Of a stretch of DNA of 59,342 nucleotides, positions 16,223 through 24,314 are shown piece by piece; the first letter of the stretch is position 1, and each line of letters opens with the position of its first letter. The position numbers and the translations under genes are program-made. Source of the DNA: a bacterium (GTDB taxonomy: Bacteria > Electryoneota > JAOADG01); assembly GCA_026417415.1 (NCBI GenBank), contig JAOADG010000032.1, positions 1-59,342 of the forward strand, read 5' to 3'. The notes beneath the pieces were generated by a model. It was given only the letters and a program-made list of their open reading frames with translations. It was not told the origin of the DNA and did not search any database.

Positions 16223-16792
16223 TTAAGATTTCGTCTCTTTTTGAATTGCAAACTTTGACGGATTTTTAACAAATGCTGGTTTACAATCATCACAACAGAA
16301 ATAATAGGTATGACCTTCATAAACATAGAATGGTGAATCTTTTTTCACTTTGAATTGTTCACCTGATACTGGACACTTTGCCCACATTGTTTTTCCATCC
16401 ACTTTTACAATAAACGCAGGTAAGGATAACTTTTCAAGATACTTAGCAGGATCTTTTTGAAAAGGTTCAGCACATCCCGCACAGCAGTGATAAAACCGTT
16501 TTCCTTGAACGTCACTGTAAGACGTTGCATCTTTTACATTGCCATGATTTCCCATCACCGGACAAACAAATCGTTCACTTCCATCTAAAGTCCGATACAC
16601 ATTTCCTGCAGGAAGTGTTTGAACATCTTCAGCTTTTTTCACTTTTCCATCGTTGAATTGAACTTTGCTCTCACTGTTTGCTTTTTTGGAGGATGGACAA
16701 CCTCCACAGCCCGTTGCAGGACATTGGCCACCCGCAACGGCAAATATAGAGTAAATGGTTAAAAGCCCTGCTACTATTAAATAACGAAACAT
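16223..16792 (-). CDS. exported protein with two YHS-type metal-binding domains
   Basis: A 189-aa protein with an N-terminal signal peptide, then a short Cys cluster (CPATGCGGCP) that may be the start of the mature protein or a metal site. Two repeats follow. Repeat 1 (residues ~74-125) has FVCPVMG ... YHCCAGCAEPFQKDPAKYL; repeat 2 (~135-185) has KCPVSGEQF ... YYFCCDDCKPAFVKNPSKF. Each keeps a CPV pair and a CCxxC pair, the YHS/TRASH-like pattern known in copper- or iron-handling proteins. GGAGG precedes the ATG by 6 nt. It is co-directional with, but 53 nt downstream of, the urea transporter-peptidase gene. A role in periplasmic metal handling is inferred. Confidence 0.82.
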   Translation of the reverse strand: MFRYLIVAGLLTIYSIFAVAGGQCPATGCGGCPSSKKANSESKVQFNDGKVKKAEDVQTLPAGNVYRTLDGSERFVCPVMGNHGNVKDATSYSDVQGKRFYHCCAGCAEPFQKDPAKYLEKLSLPAFIVKVDGKTMWAKCPVSGEQFKVKKDSPFYVYEGHTYYFCCDDCKPAFVKNPSKFAIQKETKS

Positions 16793-16845
16793 AAATTTCC
16801 TCCAAGTTGATTAAAGAAGGTTATACGATTAAAGGTTAAAAAATA

Positions 16846-19032
16846 TTACAGATGCCAAGAATGAAGACGTGATTGATAGTTCAATAAATCAATAGAATAC
16901 AAGAGGTTTTTGTTTTTTATCACTTGGACTTGCATTAGACCAATGTGTTTTTCAAAAATTAAATGATAATCAAATTCTTCATTCGTTTCTGTAATCACTT
17001 GGGTATGTAAATGAAGTTGGGGAGTTCCAAGCTCGGTAATTCTTAAGGTGTAACCTTTCGCTTTGGCCTTTCCGTAACCGCTTAACTCAAAAAACCGTTT
17101 CAATGGGCTTGCTACCCAGCGGCTGGTAACTTCATTTTCCCATTCAAATTTCGTTCCAACATATAAAGGTAAAATGGTTATTGCTGGGATAATTCTTTCT
17201 AACAATTTGGATTTTCCATTGGATTTGAAATCGGGATCCGTTTCATCCAAGTGAGACATCTGCCAATGTCCATAGGTTTTAATGGCTTGAATGACAATCG
17301 CACCATCATCTAACAAAAATCTTCCATACAATCCGGGACGACATAACAACCGAACTTCTTCTTGGGAATGCTTGGAAGAAATTCTATACAACCACTCCGC
17401 ACCTAAAATAGACCAAGGGAAAAATTCTTCCAATGAAACTGTATTCATTGCAAAATAGTTTGCTACTACATCCCCTTTTTGAGGTGAAGAATTCGTTAAA
17501 TAGTTCCATTTCCCATTTCTAAAAACTAGCAGACCTTGCCATTTCGCTGGAATGGTTTGTGCTAAAGGGTACCAATTGGATTGTAATGCGATATGTAAAT
17601 GAGGTTCCGGTGAACGACCTGAGTTTCCTACTTTGGCAATCTCTTGCCCAATATAAACTGGTTGCCCTACAACAACTTTGACTGAATTCTGTTTTAGATG
17701 TGCCAGTATAGAGTATTCATTCGGCGCATGATAAATTGAAATGAAATTTCCATAAGGATTTTCAGTATTGACTGTTTGAGGTGGGTTATCTGGAATTGAG
17801 TTTTCCACCGCAACCACCGTACCGTTTGCAGGTGCCAATACCGGCATTCCGTAGCCATAATAATCCGAAAGTGCTAAACCGGGATATGCAGCCGATCTTT
17901 CTTGGTCATCCAATAACATGAAATCCCAAGAATATTTTCCGACGCCTGTATGCGTAGGAAAGGTATCGTTGCCTTGGGTTACTGTCCATTTACCAAAATG
18001 TGGAAAACTTAACACTGTAAATGGATAAGATGCTTTTCTTAACCATTTCCAGTACTGTCTAAGATTTGCTTCAGCAGTTCCTACAGAAGCAAGCGGGTAA
18101 AGATGTATTCCTGTAAAAAGCCCTAACCGAAATGGAATAAGCAATACAATCACACCTATTGAAAAAGGAAAAGCCAATGGTGGAAGTTGTTCCTGTCGGA
18201 AATAGGTTTGAGTTGCAATAGAAAGTAATCCAACTAAAATTGTCCCAAATATAGCAAAAAGGATTCCATTTCGATTCGGAAGAACAAATACCCCACCTAA
18301 AGCCCCAGCAGCAAACACACAATTAAACGCAGCCAGAATCAGTTCGTTGTTCGGTAATTGATTGCCTGAAAGGATAAGAACGGTTCCCATCCCAATCAAG
18401 GTTCCAAAAATCATTGCAATTGCTGTTATTCTGGTTCCTAATACAATTCCTATTAAAATCAAAAGCCCAGCAAATACATTGGTTTGAAGTGAGGTAGCAC
18501 TGACAACCTTAAGAAAAGTGGAGATTTCTTTAGGGATTACGATTGCGAGTTGTGTATCCAAAGAATTGATCCACTCAAATTGAAAAGGTTCAATAACTTT
18601 ACCAAACCAACCTGTTTCAATTGCTACTTTATCTGCCAATAGACCGACCCATGTAGCGAAAACAAATGGCAATGCAAGAGATGGTATCCCATATTTCCAT
18701 CCTAAGATGGAAACGCTCACAGCAGTAAAAAAAGCCGAAAGCACCGCACATAACGGTACCAGAATAAACAAACTTGGAGTGGGTTTGATGTATAACGATA
18801 GTGCTAATCCAGTTAACAATCCACTTGCACCAAATACTCCCGCTTTGTGATAAGAACGATCCACTTTCATACTTAACGCAGTCAAATGCGCCGTAAGTGC
18901 TCCGATTAAACCGATTAAGCCGTGAAGTGGATTTAAAAAGGTTGCCAATAGAAAGAAAATGCCTGTACGTTTTCTACCACTAAATAGTACAGCACCATAT
19001 GCAGTTAAGAGATCTTTGATGATTTGATTCAT
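16846..19032 (-). CDS. urea transporter fused to an M23 (LytM-like) peptidase domain
   Basis: A 728-aa fusion. The first ~310 residues are a urea-transporter (UT) channel: ten or so hydrophobic segments, an early FLNPLHGLIGLIGALTAHLTA and a second half repeat, the pseudo-duplicated pattern of UT proteins. Residues ~345-495 are an M23 domain with THTGVGKYSWDFML (first His and Asp ligands), VLAPANGTVVAV, NFISIYH and SILAHL, and the final PHLHIAL zinc ligand. The last ~220 residues are beta-rich and unassigned. The same UT-M23 combination is known from some Bacteroidota. Why a urea channel carries a cell-wall peptidase fold is unknown. The start is an ATG without an evident Shine-Dalgarno, 39 nt after the ABC ATPase. 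Confidence 0.88.
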   Translation of the reverse strand: MNQIIKDLLTAYGAVLFSGRKRTGIFFLLATFLNPLHGLIGLIGALTAHLTALSMKVDRSYHKAGVFGASGLLTGLALSLYIKPTPSLFILVPLCAVLSAFFTAVSVSILGWKYGIPSLALPFVFATWVGLLADKVAIETGWFGKVIEPFQFEWINSLDTQLAIVIPKEISTFLKVVSATSLQTNVFAGLLILIGIVLGTRITAIAMIFGTLIGMGTVLILSGNQLPNNELILAAFNCVFAAGALGGVFVLPNRNGILFAIFGTILVGLLSIATQTYFRQEQLPPLAFPFSIGVIVLLIPFRLGLFTGIHLYPLASVGTAEANLRQYWKWLRKASYPFTVLSFPHFGKWTVTQGNDTFPTHTGVGKYSWDFMLLDDQERSAAYPGLALSDYYGYGMPVLAPANGTVVAVENSIPDNPPQTVNTENPYGNFISIYHAPNEYSILAHLKQNSVKVVVGQPVYIGQEIAKVGNSGRSPEPHLHIALQSNWYPLAQTIPAKWQGLLVFRNGKWNYLTNSSPQKGDVVANYFAMNTVSLEEFFPWSILGAEWLYRISSKHSQEEVRLLCRPGLYGRFLLDDGAIVIQAIKTYGHWQMSHLDETDPDFKSNGKSKLLERIIPAITILPLYVGTKFEWENEVTSRWVASPLKRFFELSGYGKAKAKGYTLRITELGTPQLHLHTQVITETNEEFDYHLIFEKHIGLMQVQVIKNKNLLYSIDLLNYQSRLHSWHL

Positions 19033-19071
19033 AATGTTTGGACAACCACGATTGTGTATTGTTTAGAATAC

Positions 19072-19818
19072 TTAAACCATGCCTTGTACCTTTTTTAGAT
19101 ACTCTTGTAGTTCATCCCAATTGGTCGGTGGTGATTCGTTGGGAAACTTGGATTGAATTCTATTCCATATCTTGGCCACCGTCGGAAGAAGATGTTTTAC
19201 ACGATGCAACTTTTTTTCATCAAAGATCACTTTCTCTTTTGCTTCGTCCCAGATCATCATACCATTTTCAAATGCAACTATCCGTTCACACGTTTCAATT
19301 AAAAAATCCAAATCATGGGAAACTATAATGTACCCAAGAGTACGACGTTTAAGAATGGAGATTAACGATTGTATTCCTTTGTAATCGAGACCATTGGTTG
19401 GTTCGTCCCATAATAAAAAACATTCTGATTTGGACAACGTCTTAGCCAATGCAACTTTTCGGGCTTCCCCACCAGATAAACTATAAGGATCACGGTTTGC
19501 ATCAATACACTCATTCCACTGAAAAAGTTGCAACTGTTTTTGATAATCTATTCCTAATTCATCTTTTACTGTGGCCTCAAAAAAACATTCTTCTGCTCTT
19601 TGAAATGCTACCGCTACTTTCCAATCTTTGGTTGGTTGTACCTGTCCATTCGTCGGTTTAAGCAATTGGGCAACAACCAACAAAAAAGTGGTTTTTCCCG
19701 AGCCATTATCCCCAATAATACCGATACGCTCTTTATCGTGAAGAGTAAAATTAGGTACCTTCACACGTACTTTGGAATGGTTTGATACAACGATGTTTTT
19801 TAAGGTAATTGAAGCCAT
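19072..19818 (-). CDS. ABC transporter ATP-binding protein (second of a pair)
   Basis: A 248-aa nucleotide-binding domain. Walker A GDNGSGKTT, Q-loop in AFQRAEECFF, signature LSGGEARKV, Walker B LLWDEPTNGLD and an H-loop in YIIVSHDLD are all intact. The order and size resemble the CbiO/EcfA ATPases of energy-coupling-factor transporters. The start is placed at MASITLKN because this is the usual beginning of the fold; an ATG 13 codons earlier lies further inside the preceding ATPase gene, which this start already overlaps by 19 nt. No permease gene is adjacent, unless the urea transporter fusion downstream is the membrane partner, which is not known for that family. Confidence 0.82.
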   Translation of the reverse strand: MASITLKNIVVSNHSKVRVKVPNFTLHDKERIGIIGDNGSGKTTFLLVVAQLLKPTNGQVQPTKDWKVAVAFQRAEECFFEATVKDELGIDYQKQLQLFQWNECIDANRDPYSLSGGEARKVALAKTLSKSECFLLWDEPTNGLDYKGIQSLISILKRRTLGYIIVSHDLDFLIETCERIVAFENGMMIWDEAKEKVIFDEKKLHRVKHLLPTVAKIWNRIQSKFPNESPPTNWDELQEYLKKVQGMV

Positions 19819-20501
19819 TCTACATTCCAATTTGGCTGTATTCCCCAACGGATCCATTCCGCATTGCTAACTTGTTCAAGGGGTTGTATTTGGGTATCCC
19901 ATACGATTTCACCTTTCCAAAGCACCAAGGTACGCGGGAATTGGATTGCTTCCTGTAGGGATAATGTAAACCAAACTAAGGTAGAAGGTAAACGCATCAA
20001 ATCTTGCATCAATGCTTGTTTGGTTAATGGTGGCAAATCGTTGGCTGGTTCATCGGTCACAATGAGTTTTGGTGGAACAATTGTAATTGCTTTGACCATC
20101 ACTTTTAGCCGTTCACCTTCAGATAAATGTTGCATTTCAGTATCTGGTGAAATGGATAATGATTGAATGGCATCATTACACAATTGCTGTATGGTTAGTT
20201 TGGATAAACCACAAAAGGTAGGCAACAAAGACAATTCTTCCTGCACGGTTTTAGATAAAACCTGTTTCTTAGGATTTTGCAACAGAATCTGCCTTTCTGT
20301 AGGCAAAAGAGGAGTACTCCATTCAATTGTACCTTGAGTAGGTTGAAGTATGCCCAGCATCAATAACCCTAAGGTGGATTTCCCCGATCCATTTTCACCA
20401 ATCACAGCCACCTTTTCACCACTTTGAAGATGAAAAGTACACTCTTTGAGAACAACCCGCTGATCCGGCAATACATACCATACATTGTTCAACGTAACCA
20501 T
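19800..20501 (-). CDS. ABC transporter ATP-binding protein (first of a pair, degenerate H-loop)
   Basis: A 233-aa ATPase domain, with the start at MVTLNNVWYVLPDQ one base after the waaA stop. Walker A is GENGSGKST and Walker B LIVTDEPANDL. The signature is LSEGERLKV instead of LSGGQ. The place of the catalytic H-loop histidine reads LVWFTLSLQEA and has no His. Paired with the next gene it would make a heterodimeric EcfA1/A2-like module in which one composite ATP site is probably weak, as known for several asymmetric ABC pairs. The substrate is unknown. It is in one run with waaA and the GT9 gene. Confidence 0.82.
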   Translation of the reverse strand: MVTLNNVWYVLPDQRVVLKECTFHLQSGEKVAVIGENGSGKSTLGLLMLGILQPTQGTIEWSTPLLPTERQILLQNPKKQVLSKTVQEELSLLPTFCGLSKLTIQQLCNDAIQSLSISPDTEMQHLSEGERLKVMVKAITIVPPKLIVTDEPANDLPPLTKQALMQDLMRLPSTLVWFTLSLQEAIQFPRTLVLWKGEIVWDTQIQPLEQVSNAEWIRWGIQPNWNVEWLQLP

Positions 20502-20502
20502 T

Positions 20503-21759
20503 TTACAAGGACTGAATCCATTCCAACACTTTATTTGTAGCACCAGCAGATTGCTGAACAAATTGGAGACATTGATTGGAAGCAGTTTGGTATGCCTGCT
20601 CATCATTGAATAGACGGATTAAGGTTTCTTTCCAATTGGTTTGATCGCTAACCACAAATCCAGCACCCCATTGAATTAACAGCCTTGCTTCTCTGGACAT
20701 CAAGTGATTGGGACCAAAAAACACCGGAACCCCAAAAGCAGCCGGCTCCAAAACACTATGCACACCTTGTCCAAAACCACCACCAACCCATGCAATTTTG
20801 GTATCACGATACATGGTTGCCAATATCCCTTGTACATCAATTAGCAATACTTGATAATGGTCAATATCTTCCATTCCTTCCGTGTACTTTTTTACTAAAT
20901 AATTGTACTTTGATAACCGATTTAGAGTTGCTCGTATCGATTCTGCATATGTTTCGTGAGGTACAACAATAAGGTGATAGTCAGTTGTAATGGATTGTAA
21001 CGCTTCAAACAATAGTTCTTCATCCATTTCCCAACTGCTTCCAAGAATGATAGTCGGTTTGCTACGTATCCATTGGACTACTTTGATAGGCCGCTTATCC
21101 ACTTGGCTCGCAATTTGGAGGACCCGATCGTAACGTGTATCGCCAGTAACTTTGATTTCTGTCCTTTGATGTAATAAATCACGAAACCGATTTGCATCCT
21201 CATCTGATATCGCACCAATACCTTGGAGTGCACCCAATAACGAACGTTGAAAAGATCGGATGAGTGCCACATTTCTTTTAGAATCGGGACGAAAATTCGC
21301 ACTTTGCAACAAAACAGGAATTTGCAATTCACGCGATCTCCACACCAATTCGGGCCAAATATCGTGCTTGGTGATGACAATGGCTTTAGGTTGAACTTTC
21401 TTTAGAAAGGTTTCAACCTGCGAGGGTATGTCTAATGGGGACCAGCACCAAAAAAATCCTGCATTCGCAAAGGCAGATCTTCTCGATTCCAATGACGGTG
21501 AACCCATTGCTACAATTGGTGTATTGTTTGCTCTCACCAATTCTTCTATAATTGGTCGTGCTGCTTCAAATTCACCCACAGAAGCACAATGAAAAACAAA
21601 TTGATTCGTGGGTAAATGATCCCATGTTTCTGCTGATCGCAATTGAAGTGTTTTTTCAAATTTTTCATCCCAAAACGCTAAAATTTTCGCCAATTTGAGA
21701 AAAAATGGCGAACACCAACGATAAGATTTTCTCCAAATTGGATGGGGTGGTGTACTCAT
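20503..21759 (-). CDS. waaA: 3-deoxy-D-manno-octulosonic acid (Kdo) transferase
   Basis: Adds Kdo from CMP-Kdo to lipid A precursors on the cytoplasmic face of the inner membrane. The diagnostic N-terminal block is VFHCASVGEFEAARPIIEEL near residue 55, where the Glu serves as catalytic base. Later segments include AIVITKHDIWPELVW, NFRPDSKRN, VTGDTRYDRV, ILGSSWEMDEELL and the C-terminal VGGGFGQGVHSVLEPAAFGVP. The length of 418 aa is normal. Its start overlaps the preceding heptosyltransferase by 4 nt (ATGA), so both are coupled. With gmhA at 47510 it shows the organism makes LPS. Confidence 0.95.
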   Translation of the reverse strand: MSTPPHPIWRKSYRWCSPFFLKLAKILAFWDEKFEKTLQLRSAETWDHLPTNQFVFHCASVGEFEAARPIIEELVRANNTPIVAMGSPSLESRRSAFANAGFFWCWSPLDIPSQVETFLKKVQPKAIVITKHDIWPELVWRSRELQIPVLLQSANFRPDSKRNVALIRSFQRSLLGALQGIGAISDEDANRFRDLLHQRTEIKVTGDTRYDRVLQIASQVDKRPIKVVQWIRSKPTIILGSSWEMDEELLFEALQSITTDYHLIVVPHETYAESIRATLNRLSKYNYLVKKYTEGMEDIDHYQVLLIDVQGILATMYRDTKIAWVGGGFGQGVHSVLEPAAFGVPVFFGPNHLMSREARLLIQWGAGFVVSDQTNWKETLIRLFNDEQAYQTASNQCLQFVQQSAGATNKVLEWIQSL

Positions 21760-22757
21760 GATTTAAGAATGGTGGCTAATCTCATCCAAACTTCTTCCAC
21801 CGCAATCTCTTCCATACAGCGGTGATGATTGAGTGGACAAACTTTTGTGCCGTGTGCAGAACAGGGACGACACTCAATCTCCTTTTCTAAAACTGTAAGT
21901 TGAGAACGAAATGGTGCAAATCCAAATGATTGAATGGTGGGTCCAAATAGTGCAATCCCTTTACGGTTTGTTGCAACCGCGATGTGCATTGCAGCCGAAT
22001 CGTTGGTAACAATGGCTTGACAACGAGCAATGGCAGAAAACAGATCATGAAAATGCCAATCTACTGAGGTGGTAAATACTTGATTAGGAAATTGGGTTGC
22101 AAGTACTCTTATTTCACTCAGTTTATCCCTTTCATATGGACCGACCATCCATAACACACGCATATTTCGTTGTAACAATCGGTTAGCGATTTCACGAAAA
22201 TTATCCCATTTCCAACATTTGGTGAAGTGTTTTGATCCGTGTGCCAGTGCGATTATAGGAGGTTCAGTTTCTTTTGGAAAATGTTCAATAGGATGATGGT
22301 GGATTGGTAAATGCAACCCTTCACCATCGTCATGGACTCCATCTTGTTTTGCTACTGAAAGGTATCTTAAGGGTACGGGTGGAACATGGGTTAGAAAGTT
22401 CCACCGTGTATAAATGGTTAACCATCTTCTTAACCGTGGAGGTCGTACACTTCTTTTGATTTTGGATTGGATACGATTCAAAGCTTTCCACGATTCAAAG
22501 GAGGATTGAACATCGTAAAGGTATTCAATGCTCAATTCGTTTAATGGATTCAACCAATCTTTTGAATTCTTGGAATACAGAATTGTTCCATCTATCCAAC
22601 CCGTGCCTTCCCATATTGTATGATAAGGAGATTTGGTCATCCAAAACAGACGATGTTCAGGAAAACGTTTGCGAAGCCCGCGAAACAGCGGACCTAATAA
22701 AATACAGTCCCCCAGAGAAGAAAATCGTAGCACTAGGATTGCAGGCGGTTTTACCAT
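21756..22757 (-). CDS. glycosyltransferase family 9 (heptosyltransferase-like)
   Basis: A 333-aa GT-B enzyme. The N-terminus AILVLRFSSLGDCILLGPLFRGLRK matches the ADP-heptose:LPS heptosyltransferases. The C-terminal half has IIALAHGSKHFTKCWKWDNF and the donor-site block AIVTNDSAAMHIAVATNRKGIALFGPT. CRPCSAHGTKVCPLNHHRCM near the end is a Cys-rich segment common in this family. It leads the run GT9-waaA-ABC-ABC-UT/M23. Heptose transfer to the LPS core is inferred from the family and from waaA next door. Confidence 0.9.
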   Translation of the reverse strand: MVKPPAILVLRFSSLGDCILLGPLFRGLRKRFPEHRLFWMTKSPYHTIWEGTGWIDGTILYSKNSKDWLNPLNELSIEYLYDVQSSFESWKALNRIQSKIKRSVRPPRLRRWLTIYTRWNFLTHVPPVPLRYLSVAKQDGVHDDGEGLHLPIHHHPIEHFPKETEPPIIALAHGSKHFTKCWKWDNFREIANRLLQRNMRVLWMVGPYERDKLSEIRVLATQFPNQVFTTSVDWHFHDLFSAIARCQAIVTNDSAAMHIAVATNRKGIALFGPTIQSFGFAPFRSQLTVLEKEIECRPCSAHGTKVCPLNHHRCMEEIAVEEVWMRLATILKS

Positions 22758-22840
22758 TCCGTTTTTGTTATCTCGTTTCTGTTCACTAAGATACCAATCG
22801 GAATGAATGAAAAGAAGTGATCTCAGAACATTTAAAAATG

Positions 22841-24202
22841 CTAATTTTTTTCTAAGTTGTAGAATAAAACTTTAAGTGTATTTCCAATTGAAGTATTGTC
22901 AATATAGAAGCCGTATCGTTTATCTTTACCAATGATGGCTTTTTGAAATTCTTCGCTTCCTTTACCTTTGGCATAAAACGGAACCAATGAATTAGAATGA
23001 CGCGTTGAATAAAATTTCATATTGGGTAATTTTCCTTTTCCATTGGATTGGATGGGCTTCCAATCAGGATTAGAACCTTCTCCCCATAGGTATCCCGTTT
23101 CGTGATCACCTGTAACAATGATTAATGTTTCATTCCAATGGCTATTTTTCTCCACCCACTGAATAGCAGCATCAATAGCATGATTGAAGTCAATCATTTC
23201 TTCAATCAACCTCGCGGGTTGTTGATCATGTCCTGCCCAATCAATTGCACCACCTTCTACCATCAAACAAAAACCATTAGGATTCTCATCCAAAACGTTG
23301 ATGGCAACCTCCACCAAATCGGAAAGTGCTGGTGCTGTTTCATTGGGCTGGATTTGATAAGGTAAGATTGTCCGATCGTTAGGTTGTGGAGGATTTTGAC
23401 GCTTTTGTTGCAAAGTACTTGCAAAAGGCACTATTCCTAACAATCGTTTCGGTGTGTTCCCCGTTTTCAAAGATAGAAATTGCTCTTTAGATTGTACCAA
23501 AGTCCAGTAATCGGGTTTACCATCACCATTTTCATCATTTCCTGCTTTGCCAGCAACAATTTTATCCCAAAATTCTTTTCCACCCACATATTTGTATTCT
23601 TTGTCTTCTCTTAACTTTCCATCATCATTATAGTTTGGATGGCCTGCTCCAATTATTACATCCAATCGCGTGCTATCAATCATTTGGATTGCGATCTGTT
23701 CATAATTTTTTCTTGATAGATTATGTGCGATAAAACCAGCAGGTGTAGCGTGGCTAAAGGGGACTGTTGTGACAAGCCCGCTACTTTTACCCACAATTTC
23801 TCCAAGTTCAAAAGCATGTTGCAACCGTTTCTTTTGCAAATCTACCCCGAGAGCATTGTCATAGGTTTTTACCCCTGTTGAAATTGCTGTAGATGAACTT
23901 GCTGAATCCGTTGGTCTTTGAAGCAACCACTCCCAGCTGGACCAAGCCAAATCGGTATGATACACTTGACTTCCATCGTGTACCACATTGTTTTGATCTG
24001 CCAAGGAATATGTACTCATTGCATATTGAACAGGAAAATTTTGGTAGGACTGTTTCTCTACACCAAGGTAAAAATTAGTTGCTTCAATGTGGTTATACCC
24101 CCAACCGTCGGCTAAAAAAATGATCACATTTTTTACAGCATAAACTGAGGATTGTACTGTACCTATCCATAGAATACAAAAAATAAGTGTTTTTAGGTTC
24201 AT
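22841..24202 (-). CDS. alkaline phosphatase, exported
   Basis: A 453-aa protein with a signal peptide (hydrophobic residues 5-22). The metal/Ser site block is NVIIFLADGWGYNHI (first Asp ligand) and the nucleophile region SASSSTAISTGVKTYDNALGVD. Zn ligands are expected in MVEGGAIDWAGHDQQP and IIVTGDHETGYLWG. The architecture fits the PhoA-type alkaline phosphatase superfamily. A DENGDGKPDYW insertion near residue 225 looks like a calcium loop. It is a single gene on the minus strand. It would release phosphate from organic phosphates in the periplasm or outside. Confidence 0.92.
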   Translation of the reverse strand: MNLKTLIFCILWIGTVQSSVYAVKNVIIFLADGWGYNHIEATNFYLGVEKQSYQNFPVQYAMSTYSLADQNNVVHDGSQVYHTDLAWSSWEWLLQRPTDSASSSTAISTGVKTYDNALGVDLQKKRLQHAFELGEIVGKSSGLVTTVPFSHATPAGFIAHNLSRKNYEQIAIQMIDSTRLDVIIGAGHPNYNDDGKLREDKEYKYVGGKEFWDKIVAGKAGNDENGDGKPDYWTLVQSKEQFLSLKTGNTPKRLLGIVPFASTLQQKRQNPPQPNDRTILPYQIQPNETAPALSDLVEVAINVLDENPNGFCLMVEGGAIDWAGHDQQPARLIEEMIDFNHAIDAAIQWVEKNSHWNETLIIVTGDHETGYLWGEGSNPDWKPIQSNGKGKLPNMKFYSTRHSNSLVPFYAKGKGSEEFQKAIIGKDKRYGFYIDNTSIGNTLKVLFYNLEKN

Positions 24203-24253
24203 TGTCTTTAGAAAAATAGATTTACAAAAAGGTACGGTTTGAATTTGAATTTT

Positions 24254-24288
24254 TTATTAAAAAAATGGTGAACACTCGGTTCACCATT
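24254..24288 (-). terminator. terminator after nfnB
   Basis: AATGGTGAA (24264-24272) pairs with TTCACCATT (24280-24288) around a 7-nt loop. On the minus strand the hairpin is followed by TTTTTAATAA, closing the ackA-nfnA-nfnB transcript. Confidence 0.8.
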
Positions 24289-24314
24289 CTTTTATCTTAT
24301 CATCTACTTAGTTT

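Noticed and set aside
19038-19328. Plus-strand frame opposite the ABC ATPase
   Set aside because: It lies opposite a gene with intact ATPase motifs; the composition is that of an antisense frame.
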